Of a stretch of 64,000 nucleotides of DNA, positions 7,810 to 17,142 are shown piece after piece. Numbering within the stretch: the first letter of the stretch is position 1; every line of letters begins with the position of its first letter. The position numbers and the translations under genes are program-made. The notes beneath the pieces are model-generated. The model did no database searches and had not been told where the DNA came from. It worked only from the letters and a program-made list of their open reading frames with translations. Location: positions 1 to 64,000 of the forward strand of contig CAZLGW010000002.1 of the NCBI GenBank assembly GCA_964559125.1. Reading direction: 5' to 3'. This DNA is from Ravibacter sp964559125 (lineage in GTDB: Bacteria; Bacteroidota; Bacteroidia; Cytophagales; Spirosomataceae).

Positions 7810-8238
7810 ATGTATGGAATTTTGAGAGAAATGTTGTGGGCGTATATCGTCCACAACCACCCCGAATTGTTCTTCAAGTTACACCAGGCCTACATGGCCC
7901 GCACCTTCATTGAAGAAAAAGCACTGGCGATTATGCCCGAAGCCGAGCGGCTGTTGGCCAGCGGACAGCCCCAGGAAGAGGTGGAGGCCTACTGTCTGGA
8001 GAAAATGACAGCCAGCCTGGGTGCTTCGCGTTACCGGTATCTGTATTCGGTACTGGAAGAAGAATTTCCGACCGACTTTAACCGGCTGGCCGAAAGCGGC
8101 AAGCTAACCTATGAGCTGGTGAAGATGGCCGAAAGCTTCCAGGACACTTTTGAGGATTTTGACTTTAGTCACCAGACGCTAAAAGACCGTCGGTTGCGCC
8201 ACGCGATCATCAAGCGGGTGCACGATTGGCTGGTGTAA
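7810..8238 (+). CDS. Small tra-operon protein of unknown function
   Basis: A 142-residue soluble protein, helical, without signal peptide or membrane segment. It has acidic and aromatic motifs (YIVHNHPELF, RYRYLYSVLEEEFPTDFNRL, SFQDTFEDFDFSHQTLKDRRLRHAI). The HNHPEL and YSVLEEEF spacing is faintly like the DUF1896 proteins of Bacteroidetes mobile elements, but I cannot confirm that. It sits between traE and traF where CTnDOT has no gene, so it may be an element-specific accessory or regulatory protein. Confidence 0.6.
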   Translation: MYGILREMLWAYIVHNHPELFFKLHQAYMARTFIEEKALAIMPEAERLLASGQPQEEVEAYCLEKMTASLGASRYRYLYSVLEEEFPTDFNRLAESGKLTYELVKMAESFQDTFEDFDFSHQTLKDRRLRHAIIKRVHDWLV

Positions 8239-8261
8239 CATCACGATTAAACTAAAAAATA

Positions 8262-8588
8262 ATGGCTTCACCGGTCTATGCGATTAACAAGGGAATTAAC
8301 AATCCGATTGAGTTTCGTGGCTTGAAGGCTCAGTACATCTGGTATTTTGCCGGAGGCGTAGTGGCCCTGGTCATCTTGTTTGCGATCCTGTACATTTCCG
8401 GGATCCGGTCCTGGCTCTGTGTGGGGATTATCCTAGCGCTGGGCGGCGGCTGGACGATGCAGGTATATGAGATGAGTAGCCGCTACGGAGAGCACGGGCT
8501 CACCAAGAAAATGGCCCGCAGAAGTCTTCCTGCTGTGATCAAGACTCGTAACCGGTCGGTGTTTACAAACCTTAAAACGAGCGTTTGA
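8262..8588 (+). CDS. traF: Conjugative transfer protein TraF (VirB3-like)
   Basis: A 108-residue protein of the DUF4133 family. The N-terminal INKGINNPIEFRGLKAQYIW motif (about residues 8-27) is diagnostic; two membrane helices follow at about 28-47 and 52-68, then a basic cytoplasmic tail. It is thought to act like VirB3, an inner-membrane partner of the VirB4 ATPase. The stop is two bases before the traG start, so the two are probably translationally coupled, as in other ICEs of this group. Confidence 0.88.
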   Translation: MASPVYAINKGINNPIEFRGLKAQYIWYFAGGVVALVILFAILYISGIRSWLCVGIILALGGGWTMQVYEMSSRYGEHGLTKKMARRSLPAVIKTRNRSVFTNLKTSV

Positions 8589-8589
8589 C

Positions 8590-11046
8590 ATGGAGAAACT
8601 GATGGAAAAGATCTTTCCGCTCTGGGGAGTAGAGCAGGATTGTATTGTAAGCAAGCAAGGGGATATTTCAATGGTGTTCAAGGTAGAACTCCCGGAGCTT
8701 TTCACCTTGTCTGATCAGGATTACACCGCCCTTCATCAGGCTTCGGTAAGGGCGCTGAAAGTGCTGCCGGCTCACACGGTGTTTCACAAACAGGATTACT
8801 TTACTAAAACCACCTTTCAGCCTGGGATTGACGCGGAAGCCGACTTTTTAAACCGCAGCAGTGATCAGTTTTTTACCGGAAGGCCCTACCTGGATCACCG
8901 TTGCTATGTGATCCTAACCAAAAAGCCAAAGGGAAGAAAAGAGGCCAGCTCGATGTATTCCAGTCTCCTGCGCGGCGCTCTGGTGCCGGAAGAGCTGTTA
9001 AAACAAGAAACATTGGAAGACTTTCAGGATACGGCCAGCCAGTTTGAGCGGATCCTCTCGGATAGCGGGTTGGTTTCCCTTGAACGCCTAAAGGAGGAAT
9101 CCCTCCTTAGTCAAAAAAACAGGATGGGTTTGATTGAGCGGTATTGCACGCTGGCGCAAGGCCCCCGGTTTATCCAGGATATTCAGCTTACTCCGGATTT
9201 AAAGGTGGGCTCGAAGCACGTACAGCTTTTTGCCCTTTCTCAAAACAGTGAGTTGCCCGATGTCTGCGGCCCCAGGATTAACTATGACCGCTACTCGACT
9301 GATCACACCAAATTCTCCATCGGGTTTGCGTCAGCGATCGGGCAGCTACTGGACTGCGATCATATTTTAAACCAGTATCTTTTCATCGAAGACGCTCAGA
9401 AGACCCTGCACACTTTAGAGCGTAAGCGGCTTCGGCTTCAATCATTGGCAGCCTATTCGCGGGAGAACAGTATTTCCTTAGAGGCCACCAATGCTTTTTT
9501 AAACGAGGCTATTGCCGAGCATCGCCTGCCTGTTAAGGCCCACTTTAACATCCTGACCTGGACGAACGATAAAGAAAGGCTCCAGGAGCTCAAGAATCTG
9601 GTTGCCTCTTCCCTTGCCCAGATGGATGCCACCGCCCGGCAGGAGACGGTGGGCGCGCCGCAAATCTTCTGGGCCGGGATTCCGGGTAATGCAGCTGATT
9701 TTCCGATGAACGAATGCTTTGACACGTTTGCTGAGACAGCTTGCTGTTTCCTGAATATGGAAACCAGCTACCGGAGCAGTAAAAGCCCCTTTGGCCTGCG
9801 CCTGGGGGACAGGCTTTCCGGAAGGCCCCTGCATGTGGATCTTTCCGACGAGCCGGTCAGGCTGGGGATTACCACCAACCGCAACAAAGTGGTTATCGGC
9901 GGGAGCGGCTCGGGCAAAAGCATGTTTATGAACCATCTGCTGCACAGCTATTATCTGCAAGGGGCGCATTGTCTGGTGGTCGATGTCGGCCACAGCTACC
10001 AGGGGCTTTGTGAGCTGGTAGGCGGTTATTACTTTACCTACTCAGACGAGAACCCGATCCGCTTCAACCCGTTTTACATTGCAGAAGGCGATAGCCTGGA
10101 CATTGAAAAGAAAGAGAGCATCAAAACGATGCTGCTGGCCCTCTGGAAACGGGAAGAAGAAGAATTCAAGCGCTCGGAATACGTGGCCCTTTCCAACGCA
10201 CTGAACCTTTACTACCAGTATTTGTCCGAACACGCTGAGGTGTTTCCCTGTTTTGACAGCTTCTATGAATTTTTACTGGTAGACTTTGCTTCGGTGCTAC
10301 AAAAAGAGGGGGTGAAGGAAAAGGACTTTGATCTGGACAGCTTTCTTTTCGTGCTCCGGCCGTATTACGATGATGGGGAGTTTGCGTACTTGCTCAACGC
10401 GAGAGAAAATCTGGACGTCTTGCACCAACCGTTTGTGGTCTTTGAGCTAGACAATGTGAAGGAAAATCCAATCCTTTTTCCGGTCATTACCCTGATTATT
10501 ATGGAGCTTTTTATCGCCAAGATGCGAAAGCTTCAAGGGGTGCGGAAAGTCATTGTGCTCGAGGAGGCCTGGAAAGCGATTTCCAAGGCCGGAATGGCTG
10601 AATTCATCCGCTATTTGTACAAAACTGTCAGGAAACATTTCGGGGAAGCGATCACGGTGACCCAGGAAGTAGACGACATCCTGGATAACCCGATCGTGAA
10701 GGAAAGCATTGTCGGCAATGCGGATTGCAAAATTCTGCTAGACTTAAAGAAATTCCAGAACAAGTTTGATGGCATCCAAAAAGCACTGGGGCTGACTGAC
10801 AAAGGAAAGTCCCTCGTCCTATCAGTCAACAAAGCCAATGATCCGAGCAAACGCTACCGGGAGCTGTATGTGGAGCTGGGCGGACAGATCATGAAAGTCT
10901 ACCGCTTTGAACCTTCGCCGGAAGAGTACTATGCCTACACAACCGAGCAGACTGAAAAGGTGAAGGTCAGAGAGTATGCCCAAAAACACGGCGGGGATAT
11001 CGCCAAAGGTATCCGGGCACTGGTAGCAGATTTGAAACGGCCGTAG
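8590..11046 (+). CDS. traG: Conjugation ATPase TraG (VirB4 family)
   Basis: An 818-residue ATPase that powers assembly of the type IV secretion channel. The N-terminal 400 residues form the VirB4-like domain. The nucleotide-binding domain has Walker A GGSGSGKS at 437-444, Walker B VIVLEE at about 654-659 and a TQEVDDI motif near 691-697. The length is typical of Bacteroidetes TraG. No frameshift or missing catalytic residue is visible, so the ATPase should be functional. The lysine-rich C-terminal end is normal for the family. Note that this TraG is VirB4-like, not the coupling protein given the same name in other plasmid systems. Confidence 0.95.
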   Translation: MEKLMEKIFPLWGVEQDCIVSKQGDISMVFKVELPELFTLSDQDYTALHQASVRALKVLPAHTVFHKQDYFTKTTFQPGIDAEADFLNRSSDQFFTGRPYLDHRCYVILTKKPKGRKEASSMYSSLLRGALVPEELLKQETLEDFQDTASQFERILSDSGLVSLERLKEESLLSQKNRMGLIERYCTLAQGPRFIQDIQLTPDLKVGSKHVQLFALSQNSELPDVCGPRINYDRYSTDHTKFSIGFASAIGQLLDCDHILNQYLFIEDAQKTLHTLERKRLRLQSLAAYSRENSISLEATNAFLNEAIAEHRLPVKAHFNILTWTNDKERLQELKNLVASSLAQMDATARQETVGAPQIFWAGIPGNAADFPMNECFDTFAETACCFLNMETSYRSSKSPFGLRLGDRLSGRPLHVDLSDEPVRLGITTNRNKVVIGGSGSGKSMFMNHLLHSYYLQGAHCLVVDVGHSYQGLCELVGGYYFTYSDENPIRFNPFYIAEGDSLDIEKKESIKTMLLALWKREEEEFKRSEYVALSNALNLYYQYLSEHAEVFPCFDSFYEFLLVDFASVLQKEGVKEKDFDLDSFLFVLRPYYDDGEFAYLLNARENLDVLHQPFVVFELDNVKENPILFPVITLIIMELFIAKMRKLQGVRKVIVLEEAWKAISKAGMAEFIRYLYKTVRKHFGEAITVTQEVDDILDNPIVKESIVGNADCKILLDLKKFQNKFDGIQKALGLTDKGKSLVLSVNKANDPSKRYRELYVELGGQIMKVYRFEPSPEEYYAYTTEQTEKVKVREYAQKHGGDIAKGIRALVADLKRP

Positions 11047-11124
11047 CAGATTTAAGGGTTTTGAGAAATAGCTTCCAGAACCTGCTCACGAAAATCTAAG
11101 TCAATCTAAAAATCAAGGAAAGAG

Positions 11125-11802
11125 ATGAAACGGTATGTGCGTGTCATAATTTTATCGACAGTGTTGGTCTTAGCAGTTGCGCCTGCTCAGCCCGCCCAAG
11201 CAAATTGGATTGAGATCATCCGGCAACTGGCTATCAAGGTCATCAAAGCCATTGACCTAGCCATTCAGAAACAGCAAAACAAAACCATTCTCTTACAGAA
11301 CGTTCAAAAAGCGCTGGAAAACACGATGGCTAAACTCAAGCTGGATGAAATAACCGATTGGACCCGCAAGCAGAAAAAGCTGTATGAGGACTACTTCGCA
11401 GAACTTCGGAAAGTAAAGGAGCTGATCCAGTATTATCAGCGGATCAAAGAGACGATGGGGAAACTCTACCGAATGGGGGATGAACACAAACGGGTCTGGG
11501 CGCTGATCCAGAATGACAAGCATTTCAGCCCCCAAGAAATTGCCTACATGAAACGAGTCTACCAGGGTATTCATACCCAGACCGAGCAGGTGGTGGTGGC
11601 GATCCTGGATATCGTCAAACAGGATTTAACCTCGATGAGTGATGCCAAGCGGCTAGAACGGATTGAAGCAGCGGCTGATAAAGTCGATGCGCTGTTCGCG
11701 GAAATGGTGCGGTTTACCCACCAAAACCAGCAGGTGAGTTTGCAACGGGCTAGATCGATACAGGAAGCTGAAATCATCAAGGAACTCTACGGACTGCCTT
11801 AA
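11125..11802 (+). CDS. TraI-like periplasmic transfer protein, copy 1
   Basis: A 225-residue exported helical protein. The signal peptide spans about residues 1-27 (ends AQPAQA), then ANWIEIIRQLAIKVIKAI starts the mature part. A motif near the C-terminal half (FSPQEIAYMKRVYQGIHTQ, then DAKRLERIEAAADKV) recurs in the two following genes. This matches the TraI-type (DUF4141-like) proteins of Bacteroidetes ICEs, considered VirB5-like. Preceded by GGAAAGAG as ribosome site. First of three tandem paralogues. Confidence 0.75.
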   Translation: MKRYVRVIILSTVLVLAVAPAQPAQANWIEIIRQLAIKVIKAIDLAIQKQQNKTILLQNVQKALENTMAKLKLDEITDWTRKQKKLYEDYFAELRKVKELIQYYQRIKETMGKLYRMGDEHKRVWALIQNDKHFSPQEIAYMKRVYQGIHTQTEQVVVAILDIVKQDLTSMSDAKRLERIEAAADKVDALFAEMVRFTHQNQQVSLQRARSIQEAEIIKELYGLP

Positions 11803-11815
11803 AATCAGGATCAAG

Positions 11816-12442
11816 ATGAAGACGTGGCGCGTGATAGTGGGGATATGGATGAGCATACTAGCTTTAAAGGTTAACGCTCAAAATAACCAAGAGATCAAAC
11901 GGCAGGCCGAGCAGATCGCGTACCTAAAAATCTACGGGGAGCTGATCAAAAAAGGCTATGAAATCGCCCGAGCAGGCCTTAACCTTATCGGAGATATTAA
12001 AAACAAGGATTTTCGCCAGCACCAAAACTATTTTAAGAGCTTGGGCCAGGTCAACAGCGTGATCAGCAAGAGCCCCGAGGCAAGCCGGGCGGCCGAACTT
12101 GGAAAACGGATCCTGATCGTCTATTACCGGGACTGGCCCAAACTGACAGGTAGCGAAAACCTTTCGGAAAGCGAGAAGACCTATGTCTACGGTGTTTTTC
12201 AACGGGTAATCCGGAACAGCCAATGGGAATTAGAACAATTAGAAGCCCTACTAACCAATGGCAAGCTGACCTTAAAGGATGGGGAGCGGCTAGAGCGAAT
12301 CGAAAAAGTACAGCTTCAAATGGAGGGCAACTATGGATTCTTGAGCAGCTTTTCCAGCCAGGCTTTGATGCTGTTAGAAGCCCGGAAAAGAAGCAGGGAG
12401 CAGGCGGGGGGATTAGATGAACTGTTAAAACAGACAGATTGA
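11816..12442 (+). CDS. TraI-like periplasmic transfer protein, copy 2
   Basis: A 208-residue protein. The signal peptide spans about residues 1-21 (ends KVNAQ), followed by an all-helical body. It shares the family motifs with its neighbours: a KGYEIARAGLNLI segment, LSESEKTYVYGVFQRV and LKDGERLERIEKVQLQM. The KGYEI segment is closer to copy 3 (KGYEIVFKGY) than to copy 1. It begins 13 bases after copy 1 and its stop overlaps the start of copy 3 by four bases (ATGA), so the three are translated as one block. Probably a VirB5-like channel or tip component; which copy does what is unknown. Confidence 0.72.
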   Translation: MKTWRVIVGIWMSILALKVNAQNNQEIKRQAEQIAYLKIYGELIKKGYEIARAGLNLIGDIKNKDFRQHQNYFKSLGQVNSVISKSPEASRAAELGKRILIVYYRDWPKLTGSENLSESEKTYVYGVFQRVIRNSQWELEQLEALLTNGKLTLKDGERLERIEKVQLQMEGNYGFLSSFSSQALMLLEARKRSREQAGGLDELLKQTD

Positions 12443-13077
12443 TGAAAAAGATAGTAATCGTAACATTCTTACTTTTGGGTTGGTCGGGAATCACTAGCAA
12501 AGCATCCGCCCAGGCTCAGGAAATCGCCCAACTGGTGCTGAATATCCAGAAACTCAACCAACTCAAATCGATCCTGGAAGACCTGAAGAAAGGCTATGAG
12601 ATTGTCTTTAAAGGCTATACTACGATTAAAAACCTGGCCGAAGGGAATTTTAAGTTACACGATCTCTTCCTGGCTGAACTTTTAAAGGTAAGCCCCACCG
12701 TGCGCCATTACTATAAGGTAGCTGAAATCACAGACATGCAGCTCCGGCTGGTGAAAGAATACAAAGTCGCCTTCCAGCGGTTTCGCTCCGGGAACCGCTT
12801 TACTACTGATGAGCTGGATTACATCGCAAGAGTCTACGCCAAGCTTCTGGGGCAATCACTCCGAAATCTGGACGAGTTGCTCATGACCGTCACCGATAAA
12901 AAGCTTCGTGCTTCGGATGACGAACGCTTAAAAGCCATCGATCAGGTGCATGCCCAGATGCAGGAGAAGCTGGCCTTTCTTCGGGACTTTAACCGTAACG
13001 TTTCCGTGTTGGCTAGCCAACGGGCCAAGGCGGCTCATGAGGCCGAGGTGTTACTTCAAATCCAAGGAATCGACTAA
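12439..13077 (+). CDS. TraI-like periplasmic transfer protein, copy 3
   Basis: A 212-residue protein. The signal peptide spans about residues 1-25 (ends SKASAQ). The helical body has LEDLKKGYEIVFKGYTTIK at about 47-65, the FTTDELDYIARVYAKL motif and the DDERLKAIDQVHAQM motif shared with copies 1 and 2. It is the copy most like the single TraI of other Cytophagales elements in layout because it directly precedes traJ. The four-base overlap with the previous gene implies coupled translation. The exact role is inferred from position and general VirB5-like architecture. Confidence 0.75.
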   Translation: MMKKIVIVTFLLLGWSGITSKASAQAQEIAQLVLNIQKLNQLKSILEDLKKGYEIVFKGYTTIKNLAEGNFKLHDLFLAELLKVSPTVRHYYKVAEITDMQLRLVKEYKVAFQRFRSGNRFTTDELDYIARVYAKLLGQSLRNLDELLMTVTDKKLRASDDERLKAIDQVHAQMQEKLAFLRDFNRNVSVLASQRAKAAHEAEVLLQIQGID

Positions 13078-13092
13078 ACACCCCAAACAAAC

Positions 13093-14271
13093 ATGAAAGC
13101 AAAACGATTGACCATGATGCTCATGGTACTAGGAATCCTTTGTCCCTTTTTTGCCCAGGCACAAGGGATAGCCGGGGATATCAAAGGGCTACAGGCTGTA
13201 TTGGATCAGCTCTATTCGGATATGATTGGGCTCTCTTCCAGCCTGATCGGCGTCAGCCGGGGACTGGCTGGCTTTGGGGCGCTGTTTTACATCGCAGCCC
13301 GCGTCTGGCGGCATATCGCAGCCGCTGAGCCGGTGGACTTTTATCCTTTGTTTCGCCCTTTTGTATTGGGCTTCTGTATCCTGTTTTTCCCCTCAGTACT
13401 GGCATTGATCAACGGGGTTATGAAACCGGTGGTGAGCGGAACGGCCAATTTAGCGCAAGGCTCTCAGGTCGCCATTCAGAAGCTACTTGAGCAAAAGGAG
13501 AAAGTCATCGAGCAGTCCAGCTTCTGGCAAATGTATGTCGGGGCTACCGGGGAGGGTAACCGAGACGCGTGGTATCGCTACGCACATCCTGGCGAGGATC
13601 CGGAGGATGAAGGCATGTTTGATTCGGTCGGCAATGACATCAAATTCGCCATGGCCAAAGCCTACTACAACTTTTCTAACTCGGTCAAGCAATGGATGGC
13701 CCAGGTGTTAGAGATTCTCTTTCAGGCAGCCGCCCTTTGTATCAATACGCTTCGCACGTTTCAGTTGATTGTCTTAGCGATTCTGGGGCCCCTTGTATTC
13801 GGGCTAGCGGTCTTTGATGGTTTTCAGCGCACGCTCTTTTCCTGGCTGGCCCGCTACCTGAACGTATTTCTATGGCTACCGGTGGCCAATATTTTTGGAG
13901 CTATCCTGGGACGGATCCAGCAAAAGATGATTGAAATCGACATTGCCCAGATTCAGCAGGCGGGCAATACCTTCTTTTCCAGTCAGGATGCGGGCTACCT
14001 CATTTTTTTAATCATCGGCATCGTCGGCTATTTCACCGTACCCTCGGTGGCCGGTTTTATCATCCAGGCCGGTGGCGGCGGGGCATTGGGGCAGAAAATG
14101 ACGAGCCTATTTTCAGGCACGATGGCCTGGGCAGGAGCGCGTTCAGCGGCGGCAGGGAGAACGGTTGTCAACTCGGCCCAAAACTTGGTCAGATCCCAGA
14201 ACAGTCATACCACTAGCCAGCCTTCTTCTCATTCGTATAGGAGCCGGAATATTTCCGGAAATCCTCGCTAA
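13093..14271 (+). CDS. traJ: Conjugative transfer protein TraJ (VirB6-like)
   Basis: A 392-residue polytopic inner-membrane protein. It has a signal-like N-terminus (ends FFAQAQG) and a conserved GFGALFYIAARVWRHI helix at about residues 60-75. Several further helices follow around 90-110, 205-245, 250-265 and 290-325, with the motif FQLIVLAILGPLVFGLAVFD at about 223-242. The C-terminal tail (about 340-392) is Ser/Asn-rich and presumably disordered. It matches the TraJ family, the VirB6-like pore component. It ends in TAA directly abutting the traK ATG. Confidence 0.88.
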   Translation: MKAKRLTMMLMVLGILCPFFAQAQGIAGDIKGLQAVLDQLYSDMIGLSSSLIGVSRGLAGFGALFYIAARVWRHIAAAEPVDFYPLFRPFVLGFCILFFPSVLALINGVMKPVVSGTANLAQGSQVAIQKLLEQKEKVIEQSSFWQMYVGATGEGNRDAWYRYAHPGEDPEDEGMFDSVGNDIKFAMAKAYYNFSNSVKQWMAQVLEILFQAAALCINTLRTFQLIVLAILGPLVFGLAVFDGFQRTLFSWLARYLNVFLWLPVANIFGAILGRIQQKMIEIDIAQIQQAGNTFFSSQDAGYLIFLIIGIVGYFTVPSVAGFIIQAGGGGALGQKMTSLFSGTMAWAGARSAAAGRTVVNSAQNLVRSQNSHTTSQPSSHSYRSRNISGNPR

Positions 14272-14901
14272 ATGCTTGCTACTATGTTTAAAATCCCCAA
14301 AAATATCGACACTGCCTTTCGTCAGTTCCGCACCTTCACCCTGGTGGTGATTCTGGCTAGTTTTCTGCTGTCTGCCTTTAGTGTCTTTCAGGCTTTCCGG
14401 ATGGTCAGCCGGGTGCAAAGCAAAATCTACGTGCTTTCCAGCGGCAAAGCGTTGGAAGCGCTGGCCGAAGAACGCAATGAAAACATCCCGGTAGAAGCCA
14501 AAGACCATATCGCCACCTTTCACCGATTGTTCTTCACCCTCTCTCCGGACGATAAAGGGATCAAGTCCCGGATCGGCAAAGCACTGTACCTGGCGGATGC
14601 TTCGGCTCGAAACGCCTATCAGGATTTGTCTGAAAAAGGGTTTTACACCGGGATTGTTTCAGGAAATGTCTCCCAGGAAATAACGGTGGACAGCATTGCT
14701 TTCTCCACCGGCGACTACCCGTATCCATTCCGGTGTTATGCCACCCAGCACATTACCCGCACGACTTCTACCGTCACCCGGAGTCTGATCACCGAAGGCG
14801 TCTTGCGCAACGTGGCCCGCTCGGAAAACAACCCGCACGGGTTCTTAATCGAGCAATGGAAAACAGTGGATAACCGGGATCTCAAAGTAGTAAACCGGTA
14901 G
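14272..14901 (+). CDS. traK: Conjugative transfer protein TraK (VirB8-like)
   Basis: A 209-residue protein with one membrane helix (about residues 20-40, FTLVVILASFLLSAFSVF) preceded by the conserved FKIPKNIDTAFRQF, then a periplasmic domain of about 165 residues. The family hallmark KIYVLSSGKALEAL lies at about 51-64. An alternative ATG at 14284 would remove only four residues and leave the conserved part intact. TraK proteins bridge the inner membrane and the channel core and resemble VirB8. The gene follows traJ with no gap. Confidence 0.88.
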   Translation: MLATMFKIPKNIDTAFRQFRTFTLVVILASFLLSAFSVFQAFRMVSRVQSKIYVLSSGKALEALAEERNENIPVEAKDHIATFHRLFFTLSPDDKGIKSRIGKALYLADASARNAYQDLSEKGFYTGIVSGNVSQEITVDSIAFSTGDYPYPFRCYATQHITRTTSTVTRSLITEGVLRNVARSENNPHGFLIEQWKTVDNRDLKVVNR

Positions 14902-14962
14902 GCACATGAAAAGAGAAACAAACTTGAAACGAATTCTTATCAGCTAAAACAAACCTACCACC

Positions 14963-16231
14963 ATGAACACGCATTCCATTTCTTTTCGGCGCGAAAGGCG
15001 TCTTTACACAGTGCTGCCTTTACTGGTAATCCCTTGTGTCACCTTTATCTTCTGGATACTCGGCGGTGGAAGCGCCGATCGAGCCATTGTCCAGACTGAA
15101 GGGGCCGGTTTCAATACATCCTTACCCGAACCGTTTTTAAGGGATGGCCCCGCCGACAAGCTTGCTTTCTATGAGAAAGCTGATCGGGATTCAGCGGCAT
15201 TACGCGAGCTTCAGCGAGCGGACCCCTATTATTCCGGTCAGATCGCTGGACAGTCATTTGCCCAGGAAAGCAAGCTACTGGGGCTTCCAGAAACGAAACA
15301 GCCCCTTGATCAAGGCCATCAGGCAGAAGCTCAGATCAACCAAAAGCTCGAAGAGCTAAAAACGGTGCTGGCCGCCAAACAGGAAACGCCGCCTCTTGTC
15401 ACTTCGCCTGATCTCACGAGTGAATTAGAGAAACAAAGTCCTGCTGCCACCGATCTTGACCGGCTGGAAAAACTGGTAGAATCCATCCATCAACCTTCCA
15501 GCATGCCTGACCCTGAAATGGCGCAACTGGATCAAATGCTGGAAAAAGTACTGGATATCCAGTACCCGGAGCGCGTGGAAGAGCGACTAGCCGAACAATC
15601 CCGTCTGGAAAGAGAGAAGGTATTTGCCGTCACCACGATAGAGCAGCAAATCCCGATTTCCTGTATGGCCTGTGAAATAGAATTGCCCACATCTCTAGAA
15701 AACCCTCCTTATGAAACCGTTGGCTTTTACGGGTTGGACGATGAATTTACGTCCCAGCCCCCGGTCAATTTGATCGAAGCAGTGGTGCATGAAACCCAGG
15801 AGATCGTAGCGGGATCTACGGTCAAGCTTAGGCTCACCCATGACGTTTTCATTGCCGGAGTACTGATTCCCAAAGATGAGTTGGTGTATGGCATTGCCGT
15901 CTTAAACGGCGAACGCCTTCAAATCCAGATTAAAAATATCCGGTATGGGCAGACGCTATTTCCGGTCGCCCTGCGGGTGTTCGATTTAGATGGGCTCGAC
16001 GGGATTCACATCCCGGGAGCGATTACACGCGATGCAGCCAAGCAATCCGGCGACAGGGCGATACAGTCCGTTGGCCTGTCCACTTTTGATCGGAGTATCG
16101 GTGCTCAGGCGACCGCTGCAGGTATCGAGCTTTCAAGAAACCTGCTCTCTCGAAAAGTCAAACTCATCCGGGTGACCGTGAAAGCGGGGTATCAGGTGCT
16201 GCTCCGGGACGACAAACAGATTCAGGTTTAG
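14963..16231 (+). CDS. traM: Conjugative transfer protein TraM (VirB10-like)
   Basis: A 422-residue protein with a cytoplasmic N-terminus, one membrane helix (about 17-36, LLVIPCVTFIFWILGGG), a long Gln/Glu-rich stalk of about residues 60-220 and a C-terminal beta-rich domain (about 260-420). The last domain has the TraM motif EIVAGSTVKLRLTHDVFIAG and IPKDELVYGIAVLNGERL. This is the layout of VirB10-like core-complex proteins, which span the periplasm. There is no separate traL between traK and traM, in contrast to CTnDOT. Confidence 0.88.
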   Translation: MNTHSISFRRERRLYTVLPLLVIPCVTFIFWILGGGSADRAIVQTEGAGFNTSLPEPFLRDGPADKLAFYEKADRDSAALRELQRADPYYSGQIAGQSFAQESKLLGLPETKQPLDQGHQAEAQINQKLEELKTVLAAKQETPPLVTSPDLTSELEKQSPAATDLDRLEKLVESIHQPSSMPDPEMAQLDQMLEKVLDIQYPERVEERLAEQSRLEREKVFAVTTIEQQIPISCMACEIELPTSLENPPYETVGFYGLDDEFTSQPPVNLIEAVVHETQEIVAGSTVKLRLTHDVFIAGVLIPKDELVYGIAVLNGERLQIQIKNIRYGQTLFPVALRVFDLDGLDGIHIPGAITRDAAKQSGDRAIQSVGLSTFDRSIGAQATAAGIELSRNLLSRKVKLIRVTVKAGYQVLLRDDKQIQV

Positions 16232-16287
16232 TCAGAGGTTCCATCCAATCATCCACTAAAATTCTTTTAACATAACCATTGTGCTGT

Positions 16288-17109
16288 ATGAAACGTGTGA
16301 TAGGAGTGATTTTGAGTATACTGTTTCTGGCCGAGCACCTACTGGCTCAGCCGGTAACCGACATTGTATCCCTGCCTCTTCAGGTGTCGACTCATAAAAC
16401 CAGCAACCTGATTTTTCCGGCCTCGGTAAAGAGTGTCGATAAAGGAAGCCGGAACATTTTGGCTCAAAAAGCCAAGGGACTTGAAAATGTCCTTCACTTA
16501 AAAGCCGCCAGGCCCGGGTTTAAAGAAACCAACCTGACCGTCATTACCGATGATGGCAGGCTTTATGCGTTTACGCTGACCTACAATGAAAACCCGGATC
16601 CCTTAAATCTTAAAGTAAGCGCCACAAATCGCAGGTTCCCTGAAGCCCTGTTTGAAAAACCATCCGAGCGCGAACTGGAGGAAGCTGCCATGATCGTTTC
16701 GGGTAAACCCACCTTTTTGACCGGCAGGCTTGATCAGAAAGATGGCGTACGTCTTCAGCTAGGCGGGATCTATGTAAAAGACCAGGTGATGTATTACCAG
16801 TTTCTGATCCAGAACAACACCGCGCTTTCCTATGATCTGAGCCAATTCCGCTTTGTCCTCCGCGACAGAAAGCAGGCCAAACGAACCGCGATCCAGGAAC
16901 AGGTCTTACCGGTTCTTTTCGCGCTGGACAAAACCGAGCGGATTCCAGGCGGTCAAAGTCAGCAAATCATCATTGCCTTACCCAAACGAACCATCCCGGA
17001 CAAAAAGATCCTGCTGGTTCAATTAATGGAAGAGAACGGCGGCCGGCATCTTTCTATCCGGCTTCACAATCGGCACCTGATCAAAGCCAGACCGATTGAA
17101 GTGCACTAA
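16288..17109 (+). CDS. traN: Conjugative transfer protein TraN (VirB9-like)
   Basis: A 273-residue exported protein of the DUF4138 family. I place the start at ATG 16288 (MKRVIGVILSILFLAEHLLA) because it gives a normal signal peptide; the frame is open a few codons further up to a TTG at 16279. The mature protein has the conserved TSNLIFPASVKSVDKGS start near residues 36-52, IQNNTALSYDL and a C-terminal HLSIRLHNRHLI. It is regarded as the outer-membrane-side core component, similar to VirB9, and pairs with TraM. It is the last recognisable tra gene; traO, traP and traQ are not found behind it. Confidence 0.87.
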   Translation: MKRVIGVILSILFLAEHLLAQPVTDIVSLPLQVSTHKTSNLIFPASVKSVDKGSRNILAQKAKGLENVLHLKAARPGFKETNLTVITDDGRLYAFTLTYNENPDPLNLKVSATNRRFPEALFEKPSERELEEAAMIVSGKPTFLTGRLDQKDGVRLQLGGIYVKDQVMYYQFLIQNNTALSYDLSQFRFVLRDRKQAKRTAIQEQVLPVLFALDKTERIPGGQSQQIIIALPKRTIPDKKILLVQLMEENGGRHLSIRLHNRHLIKARPIEVH

Positions 17110-17142
17110 AAATCAATTCTAACCTTAAAACGTACATTCATC

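Noticed and set aside
12063..12500. Minus-strand open frame of 145 codons and others like it in the tra region (for example 9499..9993)
   Set aside because: They lie opposite clear tra genes and show low-complexity, Cys/Pro/Arg-rich translations typical of shadow frames.
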